Source: Marchantia polymorpha subsp. ruderalis
Taxonomy: Eukaryota; Streptophyta; Marchantiopsida; Marchantiales; Marchantiaceae
Assembly (NCBI GenBank): GCA_037833965.1
Contig: AP031357.1
Span: 13,660,001-13,724,000, forward strand
DNA: 64,000 nucleotides
Reading direction: 5' to 3'
Below, in pieces: positions 10,201 through 21,481 of the stretch. Every line of letters begins with the position of its first letter. Positions within the stretch are counted from its first letter, which is position 1. The notes under the pieces were generated by a model. That model made no database searches, had not been told where the DNA came from, and saw nothing but the letters and a program-made list of their open reading frames with translations. Made by a program: the position numbers and the translations under genes.

Positions 10201-13200
10201 ATTGTAAATCTATGCGATTCTGTGGATTACATACATCATTGGTGTCTATCCAGCTAGAGTTTGACTTGGTTTCTGGGCATTCAATTTGGTTTTGGTGTCA
10301 AAGGCAAGCAGACATATGGAGTGTAGGGTGTACGGTCATCGAAATGGCGACGGGCAAGCCTCCGTGGAGTCAACAGTTTCAAGAGGTTGTTAGAAGCTCA
10401 CAACTCTGCCCTCAATGAATAACTCGAGGAAAAACACTCTATTGATAGGCTGGACTTACATTGACTTTCGCTCTCTAACATAATGCGAAAGTTGTTCCAT
10501 AGTCGTCAGATATCATATCGTAGTCAATAGACTCGTCATTCACCTCGCTCGCCTTGGACCTCTAAAATCATCTTACATTGTGGTCCAGTCTGTCTATCTA
10601 ACTGGAAACACCCATATAATGCTGCACAGAATGCAAATTGTTTCTGTTGCCAGCTGGGGACTTTTGTAAAGATGAACCCACGTTCCCTTAAATGTAAGGT
10701 GCAGTCCTGGCTTCATCTCCACGCGGAGTCCCTAGTTCGTTTCAAAATCTCGTGTTCCAACAACCCACTAGCCACTATCAGGAGGAATAAGGACCAGTCT
10801 TTCAAAAACTTTATCTCGATTTCTAGTTCCTAATTCAGTGAAAAATTGCCGTTTCTTTCAGGTTGCTGCTTTGTTCCACATTGGAACAACAAAATCTCAC
10901 CCGCCAATTCCAGAGCACCTGTCGGCTAATGGCAAGAACTTTCTCTTGAAGTGTCTTCAAAGGTGGGTAATCCCTCATATTAGATGGGGTTTCTAACAAT
11001 CGCAATTCTTTAAGTTGCAGCTACATAATCGAGTATAGTAGATAATAATTTAGCGCTTTCTGCCCAACTCGGCTTTAACTCCAACTCGGAGAACTCTAAT
11101 GTCAAAAACAAACGCACTGGTCCTGGGACTCATCGGTGTGGCCTACATCTCACAGGGAACCGAGGCTTCGACCGAGCGCTGCTGATCTTTTACAGGTGCG
11201 GTCATGTTCCATGTAAAAATTCCTTGCTTGTGGACGAGGATTGAAGAGCTAAGTAGTAGTCTTTGGAAAAAAGAACGATCCTGTTTGATCCAAATTCTAT
11301 TTTGTGCTGGATGTCAAGTTGCATTACTAAAATGTGTGTACTAAACCCTGATTTTTATTCTTGCCCGTGTATAGCATCCCTTCGTAACTGAGCAACTTCG
11401 TGAAGAATCATCTGGTACCAAAATTTCGCAGCAGCGGTCTTCTGTAGCCAATTCGGTATGTCAGTGAGGAACATTTTATTTTTCTAATCTACAAGCATAA
11501 CTTGAAATTGAATAAACTTGTTGAAAGATCTAACGGAATATCCAAAATTCTTGGTCCTCACCACGTTCTTTTGCTCTGGGCAGGGGTTGCTATCCAAGGA
11601 CGGCAATTCTCCACGATCCATCGGAAGAACTTACACTAGCATGTACGTGTCATTTTACCACTTTATGTGAAGCGAGAATAGCGTACAGTTCATCAAACTT
11701 TTACCACATATTGCAGTTTCTCCGACTTGTATTCTTGGTAGATACAATTGTACTGCCTCTCGACTTGCGTAACGGACTAGCTTGAAGGACATGGTCTTGT
11801 CACTTGAATGCGCAAACGGCCTAACATGAGAGTTTACAAACGATTTTTAACTCTGTACATGTTGTTGTTCAGTCGCGACGGATCCTTCAAACCAGCATCT
11901 TTAAAACCTGGGCATTACAGCTCTCCTCTAAGCAAAGGGCTTTCAACTTTGAAAGGGACCGACAGTTTTAAGCCATGGGATTCAAGACTCGATGGACAAA
12001 AGGCTGAAATGTCTTATGGAAACGACATGAATTGTTCTGTAAGGCTTGACTCTGTCAGATGCGACTCCTTCTCTGGTGCAGGTAACTCTGTCAGGTTTGA
12101 TTCTGTAAGAAGCTCATATCAGACTGGGGCAGGACATTCTGTGCGACTGGATTCTGTGAGAAGCGAGTTTCTTACCGAGGTGGGTTCATTTCGCACTTGC
12201 CTGGTTGGAACAGATGTGGTGTACATACATTACAGAGTATCTTCATGGATTTGGATACGTTAGTGACTTGTTTTTCTTTTCTTCCAGCTGAGGTGGATAT
12301 TTAGATTAACAATTTCTGTTTAATATTCTCAGAGTTACAACCCAATGTGCGAACCACAGAGCTTCAATCCCATGTCAGAACCTTCGCTTCGAGAGGGAGA
12401 TGGTTGGGCTGATAATCCAAGAACAGACTTGACGTTCAGAAATTGCGACAGAAGTGAAGAGGCACCAACTTCTCTCCGTGAAGGTGGTGTAGGCGATAGC
12501 GCTCAAGATGATGATGACGATGTGACGGAATCGAAAATCAGGGCGTTTTTAGATGAGAAGGTAATGTTGTTGTGGCCACTTTCATCTATCTGATTTCAGT
12601 GTAACTGTGATGTCAATGGGTCTCATCAATGACAAATCCTGTCTCTGGCTTTTCAGTCTTTAGTAATGTGTTCAATTTGAAGAGTGTGTTTTCATCGTCA
12701 TGTTCAAATTGACAGTCAATATCAACTCATTTGGTTGCTATGTTACAGGCTCTGGAGCTGAAGCGATTGCAAACTCCACTCTTTGAGGAGCTTTACAACA
12801 TTTGGAATACGAATCAAACAGGGCCGTCAGAGAGCTTCATTGCTCCATTGAGTCCATCTCCTGCCAGGCCTCCGAAGCAATCACCGAGCAGTAAGTCTCC
12901 AAGTCAAAGGAGCAGCTTGAGTGGGCGCTCGATCAATTTGCGAAGCAGTAGAGATAGCGAACAAAGCGTTGGTTCGGGCAGCCCAAGTGCAAATGGGGCT
13001 CCCAGTGTTAACTTCTCTCCTCTTGTGGAAGTCCCTTCACCTAAGCTTAACGAATGGAAGGGATTACTTCATGATGCACAATGTGGAATACCTCCTCCTA
13101 GCCCCAGGTACACATTCTTGATAATTCATGAAATGCATGCGGTTTAAAAATTCATAGTTTAATTGACACCTGTGACTCACGAAGCGACTTATCAGTGCCT

Positions 13201-13702
13201 AGCTGAGCTAATGTTCAGAGTGTCTTGGATTAGGAATATCAAAGGATATTCACGAAAGGCATATATTGGTTGACAGAACTAAAGGCTCAATGATGTTGCA
13301 GTAGACATTTGGTTAGCAATTATCCACAAATTCAGGAGAATAACAGTGCCGAAGACGGTTCTCCAATAGCACAGCGCTTGTATCTAAAGTGCTATGTCTA
13401 ATTGCAGCTTGAATTCGTCCGAGCGCCAGAGGTTATGGAAGGAGGAGCTCCAAGCCGAGCTGGAAATGAAGCGAGGTACAGTATGTTGTCTTTCATGTGG
13501 TCGGTTTCTCGTCGAATTAAGTAGAAACTTAACTTCTGGATTAGGTATGATTCTCATGCCACTGTTGTTGCCTGCAGAGGAGAAGCGGAAGCTAACACGC
13601 CAAGCTAGCACACTTACAAACTCCACGTCCTCGCCCAACAAAGACAAATCTTTGCAACGCTATGGAAGCCGCCTAGCTTGCGCTCCACCAATCCCGAAAT
13701 GA
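7281..13702 (+). CDS. ANP/NPK1-type MAP kinase kinase kinase (678 aa, 17 exons)
   Basis: Exons: 7281-7406, 7960-8001, 8186-8251, 8628-8738, 8947-9027, 9150-9227, 10030-10112, 10304-10385, 10862-10962, 11156-11195, 11375-11455, 11584-11642, 11873-12179, 12333-12560, 12749-13107, 13408-13475, 13578-13702. They total 2037 nt in one frame, close to the length of Arabidopsis ANP1. The kinase domain spans about residues 12-275: Gly loop IGAGAYG (18-24), Lys41, HRD Asp140, DFG Asp158, activation segment [10 protein letters not shown] (178-187). After it come Ser-rich repeats (372-419), the conserved [12 protein letters not shown] stretch (about 483-495) and a C-terminal charged helix ([15 protein letters not shown]) before a basic Ser-rich tail. 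This order is diagnostic of the ANP/NPK1 family, which acts upstream of MKK6-type MAPKKs. In seed plants the C-terminal region binds the NACK kinesins at the phragmoplast. The region N-terminal to the kinase is only about 11 residues, shorter than in ANP1. One intron is GC-AG. Start choice (7281 versus 7233) is uncertain. Confidence 0.93.
8053..8102. repeat. 18-bp direct repeat in MAPKKK intron 2
   Basis: The sequence CAAAATAATGGATACGTT occurs at 8053-8070 and identically at 8085-8102, separated by 14 bases. It looks like a recent small duplication within the intron. Confidence 0.85.
9228..10029 (+). other. GC-AG intron in the MAPKKK kinase domain
   Basis: The exon before ends ...GAGCTG at 9227 and the next exon begins GCAACAATT at 10030 after an AG. 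Only a donor reading CTG|GCAAGT keeps the conserved VVELAT...SMKGTPYW segment in frame. The nearest GT (GGCAA|GTCT) shifts the frame. GCAAGT is the standard context for GC donors, the commonest non-canonical plant intron class. Confidence 0.8.
12036..12179 (+). repeat. 51-bp coding tandem repeat in MAPKKK exon 13
   Basis: Units start at 12036, 12087 and 12138; the last is cut by the exon end at 12179. Each encodes a 17-residue unit opening with SVR(L/F)DSVR, so residues 372-419 carry three diverged copies. The DNA copies differ at many silent and some replacement positions, so the repeat is not very recent while the SVRxDSVR core is kept. The repeated Arg-x-Asp-Ser pattern could offer phosphorylation sites; that is inference. 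Confidence 0.85.
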
Positions 13703-14278
13703 GTATATAAAACAGTAGAATAGAAGCTCCAACTAGCCTTTCCTCCAATTATTGGGTGGGAAAACTACGTACTCTGATTCCATGTATGAAATGAAAATTC
13801 ATTGTTTTGCCAGCTGGGTCAAGCACGGGTCACACTCATCAGTGACCGAGCGTGAGATTTGTTATTCAGAGTTTCTATGCTGAGCTCTGCCCCCTTCCCC
13901 ACAAACACCAGCCCCCACCCCGTACCAACAAAATTCCTCCATGCTAACTCGCTTGCTCCATCGGAGGTAAAGCACCTTTGCGTGTCTACTGTTAGCATAT
14001 TCAAAGCTTGATCCAATCTTTTGCAGAGTAAAGCAAAAGGATTTCTCGGAGGAAGAAAGGTACATCCTCACACACTGAAAGTGCCAGGGGCTGTGCTCCC
14101 CCAAAATAGATTTCATGACACATTTGCTGCTTCCAATTTTTTCCTGTTAAAACTGAGTCGAGAGGAGAGGTGGTGTTAGTCCCTACAGCAGAGTAGTGCT
14201 CCAAAGTCGTTGCTCAAGGAAAGAAGTACATATATGACCTTCCTAGAGTTCAGTATGTCGGCCAAGAAGTTTGAGTGT

Positions 14279-14284
14279 AAATAA
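14279..14284 (+). terminator. Possible poly(A) signal of the MAPKKK gene
   Basis: AATAAA lies 577 bases after the stop codon at 13702. Plant poly(A) signals are degenerate, so a match is weak evidence. It is given only as the first canonical hexamer I saw downstream. Confidence 0.3.
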
Positions 14285-15953
14285 AGATGTCAGTTTTCTT
14301 GCATACCTCGGATCCGAGCTTGAAACCCACACCGTACCGGTAAGCCGATTTGAGCTGAACTGAGCGTCAGTCGTTTCGTTGTGATTCTTGGGTTGTGTCC
14401 AATTGCGGGGAATCAATCAGGGGTCATCGAAGACCTCCCCACGCGTACGAACGCGTCGTCATCATGCATCCCGTACCGTAGTGACCACTGAAATCTGTCA
14501 TCTCATCTTTCGGGTATTCTGCTCTTTAAGTCCTACATTCATTGACCCCAACTCGAGCACCGTCACTTGGCGCATAAGGAGCCTACCGATTTGCCACCGT
14601 AAACCGAAGCGTATGCAGTCATGCGAACAGTCTGGCTACGCTCCATTAGTAGAATGAATGACGATGTGCTTCACCATGACACCGAAAAGTCATAAAGTGG
14701 ACTTATAAAACGAATCACTCAGAGCCAGGATCGAAAGCCGAAGTGGAAGGAAGGGCAACTGTACCCAACACACGCGAGATCACCAGTCTAGTGTGGGACA
14801 TTTGCCCATCCCGTAATGAATGTCATTCCCCCAGACCAGATAGGACGAGCGTCACGATCATTCATGCAGCCAGTGTCGTTTGTCCAAGCTGACATCGAGT
14901 GGAGGCCTAGAGGATTCTCCACTTCGGTTCCTTTGCACGTGTCGTCTCTCACCTACAGTGAGAGCTTCATGTCTGCCCAAGCCGAAGAATCTTTCTGTGA
15001 TCAACAACAATACAGTGATCTAAAAATCTGATTTCAGGTGAATACGTCTTCTGGAAGAGGATTGGTATACAAGCACCGACAAACCACTATGTGCATGGCT
15101 GCATGGCTCCTGTCAATCCACTCAGATCTTCAAAATAATAAATTAAACGGAATGGATAGATTCTCTCCTCTGTGGACAATGAGTTTTAGTCTTCATGGTG
15201 GTGCAACTTCCTCGAGTCATTCATTCCCTCTTTATAGAAGTATATCACTGCTTACATCAACTAAACTCCGGGACATCGTGTAACAGGGCGTAGAAAAGAA
15301 GAACAAAAGTCGCCATAAACTGAAATGTTGGATATTTTACAGAGTGAAGTATAATGTGCCGGACTGCAATGTATATGTCTCTTTGTTTGAACTGTCATAC
15401 ATATAAATTATTGAACAGATGGAGCAAATTTATTCCAACATAAGTTACAACTTAGCCGCATGTGGTGGCAAGGTTGACTTGACGGTTGGTTTTATTTGAC
15501 ATTGATTCACTTCTAGAAATATCTTTTAAGTTTTCTCCCCTTAGATTTCTGGTGATTTAGTTGGCTAGAAGAGACTTCAAACTCAGTGATTTTTCTTTCA
15601 GGTCGACTGAGATTGACTCAGTAGGCAAGAATTTACTGGGGAGTTTTCACCGTCATTTGGGTTCTATCCTGTGATCAGATATTTTTGTATACAAGATAAA
15701 GTAATATCTTTTGGGTCACTGAGTCGGATGGCAAAAATATTGCTGTTGCATGTGGAAATAGATCTTATTTACTCATAAATTATCTAGAAGACGATTTATT
15801 ATGGTAACAGACTAAAGCAAGATCAGTCTTAGTAAGTTTAGAGTCGGAAGATATTGTTTTATTGGAGATTTTTCTACCTTAGAAGAAAGTCTAAACTCAA
15901 TCACCCCCCTTTGGCTCAATTGAGACTGACTCAAATGACCAAAGTTTTCTTAG

Positions 15954-15998
15954 CTCCAATACTCTGCTAATAAACTCCAATTTAGCAGAGTATTGGAG
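15954..15998. repeat. 17-bp perfect inverted repeat (hairpin)
   Basis: Bases 15954-15970 (CTCCAATACTCTGCTAA) are exactly complementary to 15982-15998, with an 11-base spacer. It sits in gene-free AT-rich DNA. Perfect arms suggest either recent origin, as in a small non-autonomous element, or a folded RNA. No target-site duplication is obvious. Confidence 0.85.
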
Positions 15999-18900
15999 TT
16001 TATCAATGTGGCTCTAACAGTCCAGTTTATTTGACAAGCATACATCATGAAAAGAGTATTATGCATTTATCGCTTCTATTGATGAAACTGTCGAAACAAA
16101 CAAGGTTAAAGTCATGTTAAGCCTTTGACCGATGATTCAAAATGGTTAATTTTTAGCATTATAAATTATTAAGCGTTACGGTTTTAAATGATATATCTCC
16201 GTTTTGGAATTGACAAAATTGCATGAAGCAAAGAAATTACACCTCTATCACTCTCTTTGATAGCATTGTGTTTCAGATGATGTTGTTAGAATATATTAGT
16301 TTATGGCTTTAAAACGTTAAAATTTCAATATATCTTTTTTTTGTAACAAATTCAGAAACTTGTTAAAGTAATTTAAGAAATATAATTTTTTTCCTATATT
16401 CGGAGATATTTATAATTTATCAGTTGTTGCATTATAATTTATTGAGCTAAATTTGAAATATTTTGAGTTAATACAAAAATTACTCATGAATTTAGATTGT
16501 AGTGAATTTCAAAATTTTTAGTATATATCTTTGAATGTAAATTAATTTTTTGGAGAAGTGAAAAATATTACCACGTCTCAATTTAAAAGATTGAATATAT
16601 ATTTATATTTATGTACGTATTTTGTTAATAAATATAATACTGAATTAAAGTCATCACTTTGTTTGAACTATCAATAACTTTTTCTGTTCACATGTCACTA
16701 AATAAGAATTTTAATAACTTCCATCGACAATCATATTTCAAAATATGAATTGAGTCAGAGCTAATATAATATGTGCCATTAAGTTGAAGCAGATTCATGA
16801 ATAAGGGAAGCTTATGCTTGTGAAAACGTGCAATAAACACTAAAATCATAACAACACTCCCATTATGGCCAACAATATAATCAAAAAACTATGGCTTAAG
16901 CAATACAATTATTTTAGTCATAACAACTGACGTAGTATTGGATTTGGTTGCTGTTAAAGAATTTATTGAAAATGAGAAATTATTTTATGATTAGAAATTT
17001 ATAACAAGATGAAAAAATTTTATTTAAAATCAAAATGTGTTGTTTTTACTTTAAATTCTTATTTATATTGGAATCATTAACATAGTGATTAAGTGAAATA
17101 TTCAGTAAAAAAATGTAATACAAATTTTATATTGAAGTTTACAGCTTAAAATGAAGTATATCAAGTCATTAACAAAAATTGATGGGTAAATCTTATCAAG
17201 ATTAACAAGGATGAAACTTTTACAGTAAATCAAGGATTAGTTTTTAAGGTAATCTTGCTTTGCAAAATCTATGTGGTATGAACTCTTCCACTATTCCAGG
17301 TATAGTATCCAAAAATTTCACAATAAAAATGTCATAAAAACCTATAATATTTAAATTATATCTACTATTTAATCCACAAACAAACAATGTTACATTATCT
17401 AAGTCGCTTGTTCTTAAATATATATGATATCTTGATTTTCAATGTAATGAATATAAACACATTGCCTACAATATGAAATTTGTTTTATTATTTTACAAAT
17501 ACCTTACTTATTAATTTTTCTAACATGTTGTGTTGCTTATATTAGAAAGAAAAAAAATAAAATCTATGACTCATAATTCAGTAATAAGTCTTGTGCACTT
17601 CATCACAAACATGTGAAAATCCACATCCATAGAATAAGCCGTCCACGTATCGTGATGATTAACCTAACAATAACATATATCAAGATGGAATATATATGTG
17701 CACACAACACATTTCAAGTGCAAGCCATGCATTCATATGATTTTCGTTGTCTAGATGCTATTTCTTTTCCTTTATTACCATGGATATTGGAATACTTTTC
17801 TATGGTGGGATATTTTTCCGAAGCAAAACCTCGGAGTTCGATATTATAGACTGTGGATGGATGCCCGACTTTACGTGATAGACGGGAGAAGACAGACGAC
17901 ACTTGTTGCATGATTGCAATTTTGCCAAGATCCCGTATTGAGATGCTAAGATTACGAGGATAGAGTCCAAGGTTCCAATGGGGATCTTTCGGAGGCTCCA
18001 AAGAGTTTTTCACTGTGAAATAAGTACAGACAGTAACATGTGCATTCTTCTTTTCAATACAGAGTTGAGTTTGTTTCATGTGGTGATGACTAGATTACCA
18101 ATATTACAATTCTTTACGTGAATCTCTATTTCCGGCTAATACCACAACTTACTGCATTAATTTCCAGCAACCTGAGTTTGTGCTATGGGATAAGTCTATT
18201 GAGAAGTAGTATATCACAATCAGACAAATATGTAGGATGATAATTAACGCGATGACAAGTCTACACTAACTGCTGTATGTCTGGATGTTTCCAGATTCCT
18301 CTTAGAACTCATACCTTGTGCACCGTGGCATGATTACCTCATGTATGCTTTACAATCATGCAAGTCAACAACATCTGAGTTGATACCATATTGTATGAAG
18401 GAAACTGCTAATGACTAGGCAGGTTGAGGACATAAAACAATTAATTTATTGATATCCAACGTAAGCGCTCCAAAGTTTCAGCTTCTTCTACAGTTCTTCT
18501 TTCAAATGTATTTTGAAATATCTAGATTGTCTTATACTTTGCGTAGTAGATCAGACATTTCCGCTTATCTCTTGAATTTTCAGCTGATTACCCAAAACAA
18601 TTTAGAACAAGATGTGAGTCAGAACATGATGTACACAACCATGATTTGGTGTAAATGGATGGAGGTCCAAGAATCATATGGTTTCGAAGCACCTCGCTGA
18701 TACAAATTGCTGTCAATTGACTATGGGCTTTATAGGAAAATCTTTCAAACAGAAGAAAGCAATCATCTCTTTACGTGAGTTGACTTCAACAATAATCTAT
18801 CTAGATTGAAACTGCAAGCCCAGATTCCAACCTTCCGTTGGAACTTTCTATCTTCCTTTTCTGGTGAGTTAACTAACCTGAGTACGGCTAAAGTCACTTC

Positions 18901-21029
18901 TTCTGTCGGACTAACAGACAGACTTGAACATATTCTCGCCAGGCCAAATCCACGCACGAATAGGGAGAATGGGGAGCTTTGAAGAATTGAGTGGTTCTTA
19001 TGACGATGTTAAATTTTGTCTCGTGTTTTTTATTTTTTCTTAATCTTCAAATTATTTTATTTTTTTATTCATATAAAAAAATCAAAAATCATAGTAAAAA
19101 GTTTATTAATAATTTGTTAGTTTTTAAAAAATTTTTCCAAAATTCAGGAATTTTTTTTACAAACGCATATTCTTACTTTGATCAGACATTGTTGTGTGTT
19201 TGAATACTGTGAAAATGATATGTTTTTTGCTTGCATAAACATAATTAGATGGACTTTAAACATTAGTTTATCAACATTCATCTTGCTGTCTTGAGATTCA
19301 AGATGTCATAGTGTAAGTCATTTTTTTATTCTAAAGAGTAATTTTCTTCATATACTTTGATTCATAATTTATAGCTATAAAAAAATCTGATTATCATCTA
19401 AATACAACTGTTAGAGTTTGAAAATGCTAGTAGGTTTTAAACTAGTTGTTTTTATCAAAGATTTTAACAAAAATATATTGCATAGAGAAAACCGTATTCT
19501 ACTATAAATAAAATCTACATGCCGCGTTTGAAATATATGATTGCAATAACTACCTTGTTTAATTCCATGAACAAACTGACTTTGTGAAGAAAAATTACTT
19601 AAAAATGATTGTATTATTCATCATGGTTTTAAAATTATAATCTTTTAGAATTTGTTAAATATATTGGTTTGGATCAACAATGTGCATCTTCATCATGTTG
19701 GTATGGTATTATCAAAAAACAATGATATAATACAACTTGTTGTGTATCTTTTAAAACATATGACTGAACACAAATTCAATAAAATGTGATGTTTGCAGGA
19801 TAAGAGTAGAGTAGAAAAAATAAGTAGACACAGAATATTTATTTTCCTTATTATCAATTTATACTGAAACATACCTTTACTTGGTTTGGATGTATATTTT
19901 TTTTTGCTAAAGTTGTGTTCACAAATCCTAATTTAGACCAGTTTGGTTTCATTAAATATCTTGAAGGAGAGCAAGTATACTTACAATAACCAAGATGTTC
20001 CAGTATATATATATATGCAAAGGGTTTTTTTTCCTTAAATCACTCTATTATTGGAATTCCATAAAGTCAATGATGCTGATTTCAACACATTAGCGAGAGC
20101 ATACTAGGCTAAACAAATTTAAATATAAAAAATTTGTATACTCTATTTTAGTCCACGCTTATTCATTGTTCTACATAAAGCACCGGATTATGCAATCTAT
20201 TTGAGAGCAATAAGATTAATTCATAACTATTTTGATGCTGTAGTATTATGGAATTTTTTTTGTAAAAAAGATCTTATCTTAGTAGGGTGAAGAAAAGTGT
20301 TGTTCACATTGCCATTATATACATCAAATTTTCAGATCGTTTCTTAAATGTTTCAAATGAGAAATCAATTTCATGTCTTCAGAGTTATAGCTTGTACAAC
20401 TCGTATATTCACGTTCTCGTTGAGAAAGTAGAAATAAGGTGTAAGATGCATTTCTCATTGTGAGGCTATGGGGCACAACCCTGCTCTAGCCCTTCGGTTT
20501 CACACCTTTACGATATGATGGCGTCTTCTCTCCTTGTGCTCTCCCTCCATCACTATGCGGTGCAATGGGCAGGAAACTTACTGCAAGTGGAGGAGGAAGC
20601 CTCCCAATGAGACCCATCGGAGCACATGGGGAAGAAAATAATCGTGCGTAATTCGAGACGATGAAGCCTGGCAATATGTCAAACAGATAATCGACCTTTG
20701 ATTATATTAATCGTAGGATATAGTAATTTGTCAAACGAAGGCCACGCTTCGGGACTTCCACCTGAGCGCAAAGTCTCCTGCTCGTACGGCCGGACACGGC
20801 CCTAGGAAACCGTCGTTCACTTTCACGGCAAGGCGTAGACGGTATCTTTGACGTCGCAGCTGCTATGTACTTTACGATACCTTGTGACGAAGACAAAGGC
20901 CGAGCCAAAACGTGCCAGCTTCGGAAAGCGTACGGCGGTAGGAGCGACTTTGACTCACCCGTGGACTGTGCAAGTTTCCTTCGGCCGAAGTTCTTCTTTT
21001 GGAGCAGCCCGGGCGGAACGGGCGGGGCA

Positions 21030-21481
21030 TATAAAATTGCATTTCGCATCCGCCCGACCCGACCCGACCCGAGCCCGGGCTGCCGGCCTGACTGCCTGCA
21101 GCGTAATAAAGAGAAGAGATTTGAAAACTCTGAGCCTGTGATGCATGCATGGCATGGTATGGGATGGTTTGAATGGCTGGCATGATGGCGAGCCCATCAT
21201 CAGTGTCCTGTACCTGAGAGCGACCGAGAGAGAGTGTGTGACTTAGTTGACCGGTCACCGTACGTACGTACTGCGGACAACTGCGTGAGACAGAGATCGT
21301 GTCGGAACGAGGGAGGACGGCGTACTGACTGCACGCAGCGAGAACGTCGTAGGGTTTATAACGAGGATTCTCGAGCCCAGGCGATGGAATTCGATCGACG
21401 CAACGATGAGCAATTTCGCTGAGGCCGAAGAGACGAGCAGCAGCACGAGGCTGGTTGCCATGATTCTCGTCTGATTTGGCG
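21030..21481 (+). promoter_or_regulatory. Candidate TATA box and 5' leader of the MAM33-type gene
   Basis: A TATAAAAT motif at 21030-21037 sits in otherwise GC-rich sequence, followed by a short CCCGA tandem run (21053-21073). It is about 450 bases upstream of the start codon at 21482, which would imply a leader of roughly 415-425 bases if it is functional. Only the motif is seen; its use is inferred. Confidence 0.35.

Larger units (their letters stand above)
13703..21029. other. Intergenic region, largely AT-rich
   Basis: The first 600 bases after the kinase stop are probably its 3' untranslated region; a canonical AATAAA lies at 14279-14284. About 14.3-15.3 kb has several medium frames (for example 14816-15031) that match nothing I recognise. 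About 15.3-20.4 kb is mostly AT-rich, with a hairpin at 15954-15998 and a short TA run near 20004. From about 20.45 kb GC rises toward the MAM33 promoter. No transposase, reverse transcriptase or long terminal repeats were seen. Confidence 0.5.

Noticed and set aside
14816-15283. Two medium frames (14816-15031 and 15038-15283) that might join at an AG near 15037
   Set aside because: There is no good donor that keeps a meaningful protein and no family similarity. They lie in the MAPKKK 3' flank.
15560-15930. Recurring GACTCA/TGAGTC motifs that might mark ends of a small transposon
   Set aside because: The copies are short and not arranged as clear terminal inverted or direct repeats, and no target-site duplication was found.
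17714-18079. Minus-strand 121-codon frame in AT-rich intergenic DNA
   Set aside because: It begins with ATG but has no recognised domain, no neighbouring exons and no signal peptide. It could be a transposon relic, but the evidence is too weak to annotate.
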